Shown: positions 62,031 to 64,000 of the stretch, in pieces
Position numbering within the stretch: position 1 is the stretch's first letter
Layout: the number at the start of each line of letters is the position of its first letter
From: Apis mellifera
Lineage: Eukaryota > Arthropoda > Insecta > Hymenoptera > Apidae
Assembly (NCBI RefSeq): GCF_003254395.2
Contig: NC_037638.1
Span: forward strand, 4,144,001 to 4,208,000
Length of the DNA stretch: 64,000 nucleotides
Direction: 5' to 3'
The notes under the pieces: generated by a model
What the model was told of the DNA's origin: nothing
Seen by the model: only the letters and a program-made list of their open reading frames with translations
Databases searched by the model: none
Made by a program: the position numbers and the translations under genes

Positions 62031-62040
62031 CGCATGCGCA
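62031..62040. promoter_or_regulatory. NRF-1/Ewg-like site CGCATGCGCA
   Basis: On the - strand this reads TGCGCATGCG, matching nine or ten positions of the NRF-1 consensus. A related TGCGCATGCA is at 63050-63059 in the next CpG-rich block. Confidence 0.3.
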
Positions 62041-62819
62041 CAGATCGAAGGATCAAAGTCGTTAAATCGGAACGTTACAACATGTCAATGATATCACAGC
62101 CAACTGGCATTGTTGATCGCATAACGAAATGCACGGTGTGTTTGGGACGATTTGCATCGAGCATAGTATATTTTGCGGAAACGATAATTTCCCATTGTTA
62201 CGAACATTAAATAACCTTGTAACGCAAATATCGGTCGAATAATGTTCCTGGCAAATATCCGCGATATTTAATGACATCAAATAAATTGTTATTCACTCCG
62301 TCCACCAATTGCCGTTTTGCGGAAATTTTACGAATCGCGTTTATCGCGTGTGACATAACCTCACTTGATTATTTTACGCACCGCCATTAGTTTTTTTCTG
62401 CATAAAGTCTCGATTTAGTTTTAATCATTCTCTCTCGAATATATCGAAAAATCAAGATTTTTTAAGAAATTATCGTATTAATATTAATTGTGAGTTTTTT
62501 TCAACTAAATATAAAAAATTTAAACGGATGAAATTAAAATTTTTCGAGCATTTACAAGCAATTTCGCATCGATTGAAACTCATTCTTCCTTCTCTTATCC
62601 CTCAGCTATTATATTATAAAAACTTTCTATATAATAAAAAACGGAACTTTTAATCGGATTCAAATTTTCCCTTTCCAAATTTTTAATTCGTGAATTCGTA
62701 AAATCAACAACTTCAATTTCCCAAATCTTGATATTCTTACGTACAAACTTCAAACGAGGGAGAAAAAATATTCGCTCGATCGTCCAACCGTCCAATCTCG
62801 TTCTACACGTTGTTTTGCA

Positions 62820-63130
62820 TTGAATAGGGATCCATTAATTTGCCGGGTTAAGAAATCGGACGTGCTCTCGCAACCGCAGTCGTGGAAAATCTCGAGGGCC
62901 CTGGTTGAATAGCGGGGAGTAATTTCGATCGCGCGGAACCGAATCAACTCGAAAACAGCGAGCCGGACGTGGTCGAGTCACGAAAGGGTTCGACTCGTCC
63001 GTGTCGCGACCCGCTTCGAGTTGATTACATTCGATCCTCTCCTGCGCGATGCGCATGCAACACGCTATCTGTGACCGTGCATCGCGGTCAAAGTGAACTT
63101 TCCACCGCGTTCGTTTCTCCAAACGAGTTT
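62820..63130. other. CpG-rich island near the window end
   Basis: Among the GC-richest DNA in the window, open in frames on both strands (103 codons -, 106 +, 65 -) without recognisable domains. It contains TGCGCATGCA and ends just before a GT microsatellite. It may be a promoter or untranslated exon. Confidence 0.35.
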
Positions 63131-63148
63131 TTGGACAAATATACATAT

Positions 63149-63166
63149 GTGTGTGTGTGTGTGTGT
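63149..63166. repeat. (GT)n microsatellite
   Basis: Nine uninterrupted GT dinucleotides. Confidence 0.93.
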
Positions 63167-64000
63167 ATTGAGAAATTGATAAGGATGTTCCCTCGAATTG
63201 GTATATCGAATCGTTTTTTTCCAGATTTGGCCAGATTTCGCGAGATCGTTTTCAAATTTAATTTAATTTTTGAAATTGAGATTGTATAAATATTTGTACG
63301 AATATAATTCTAAAAATTGGTGAAATTGTAATTAATAATTCGTAAAAATTAGCAGAACGGTTAAATTTGTTCTGACCTAAAATTTACCTTTCGAAAAAGT
63401 GAGGTTATTGATAATTATCAATAAAAATTGGTAACTTAACTCTCTAATTTTTAATTCGGTAAAAAATAAGAAAATAATCGATTGTAATATTTTAATTGTT
63501 AGGTTAATATTCACAAATATTTATAAAAATCGCCATTAAATTTTCTTAAGTTACTAAATCGAAAGAAAAATTATATTATTGTACAGCCATACGTTCCACG
63601 ATTCCACGATCAGAGAGAAATTCAAAGAAGAATTATATAAATATAAAAATTGTAACTTTTTTTTTATTATAAAAATAGCACGAGACAGTATCGTTTCTTT
63701 CGAAAATTAAAAATTTTATCAACGACGAAGGAATTTTTTTGAAACGTTAAATAATTGAAAAATTGTTGTGTGATAAAATACTTGAAACGCGACACACGTA
63801 ACACGAGGGATCAGATACCACGCAATTAACTAGTTTTATCTATGCACAATGTGTGGTAAAGGGTAAAATTTGAATTTTAAAACAGGAGCTATTATTATTA
63901 TTATTATTATTAATTGGTCGATTTTCAGAAAAGGTTTAAGACGTAACGTTCGCTTCATTACAATATTTAATAATACGTAATGGATTAATGCGCGCTACTT
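63167..64000. other. Gene-free AT-rich end of the window
   Basis: AT-rich with an ATT repeat at 63890-63912. No gene, element or structured RNA is seen. Confidence 0.7.

Larger units (their letters stand above)
59086..62819. other. Gene-free stretch with CpG-richer patches
   Basis: CpG-richer, single-copy patches at 59880-60300, 61200-61460 and 62020-62330 resemble regulatory DNA but hold no recognised gene. Frames of 72-74 codons (59203-59427, +; 62062-62280, -) are unrecognised. A G9 run lies at 60255-60263. Confidence 0.6.

Noticed and set aside
62086..62100. TATCACAGCC word resembling the miR-2/miR-13 family 5' end
   Set aside because: No complementary arm (GGCTGTGA-like) lies within 100 bp on either side, so there is no microRNA hairpin.

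Overview
This window looks like nuclear DNA from an insect, most likely a bee of the Apis type. It is AT-rich with scattered CpG-rich islands. It carries a short array of the insect telomeric pentamer (AACCT on the + strand), a collinear mitochondrial insertion (16S rRNA end, tRNA-Leu and ND1 in the ancestral insect order), and many AT minisatellites and microsatellites. I found no protein-coding gene, tRNA, nuclear rRNA or snRNA that I can defend. Nothing suggests bacterial or viral DNA. The simplest reading is a long intron or an intergenic tract. All open frames are 60-184 codons; most lie in CpG-rich or low-complexity DNA where stops are rare, several frames are open at once, and none shows a domain I recognise.

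Layout. 1-12.9 kb: unique AT-rich DNA with CpG-rich patches, a telomere-like array at 7.65 kb, a probable ND5-derived mitochondrial fragment just after it, and an 11-bp-arm palindrome at 10.94 kb. 12.9-14.1 kb: an AT minisatellite of about 18 units. 14-31 kb: mostly unique DNA, with a 600-bp pyrimidine-rich strand (16.3-17.0 kb), a CpG-rich island holding a trinucleotide-based repeat (18.1-18.8 kb), and a doubtful mariner-like scrap at 28.7 kb. 31.7-43.2 kb: the repeat-rich heart of the window, with a three-copy repeat (31.8 kb), a local duplication (33.0 kb), a mosaic of duplications (34.3-35.5 kb), a 570-bp unit in two and a fraction copies (35.5-36.7 kb), a 119-bp pair (38.3 kb), a seven-unit array with higher-order structure (39.3-40.5 kb), and a large ACAG/AG microsatellite (42.2 kb). 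A GC-richer 115-125 bp core occurs at 34.66 kb and again, inverted, at 43.04 kb, bracketing this zone.

43-57 kb: mostly unique, with fragments that share a TATACCGGGTG-type end or an ATATCTCG phrase with repeats elsewhere, a hAT-like end near 51.7 kb, and one splice-flanked open segment on the - strand (53.19-53.42 kb) that is the best exon candidate. 57.3-59.1 kb: two tandem duplications followed directly by the clear mitochondrial insertion. 59-64 kb: unique DNA with CpG-rich patches and a close inverted pair of POU octamers.

No set of genes can be said to act together here. The interest lies in repeat families, organelle DNA capture, strong small hairpins and candidate regulatory motifs. 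Family names come from motif recognition by eye; alignments were done by eye and identities are approximate.
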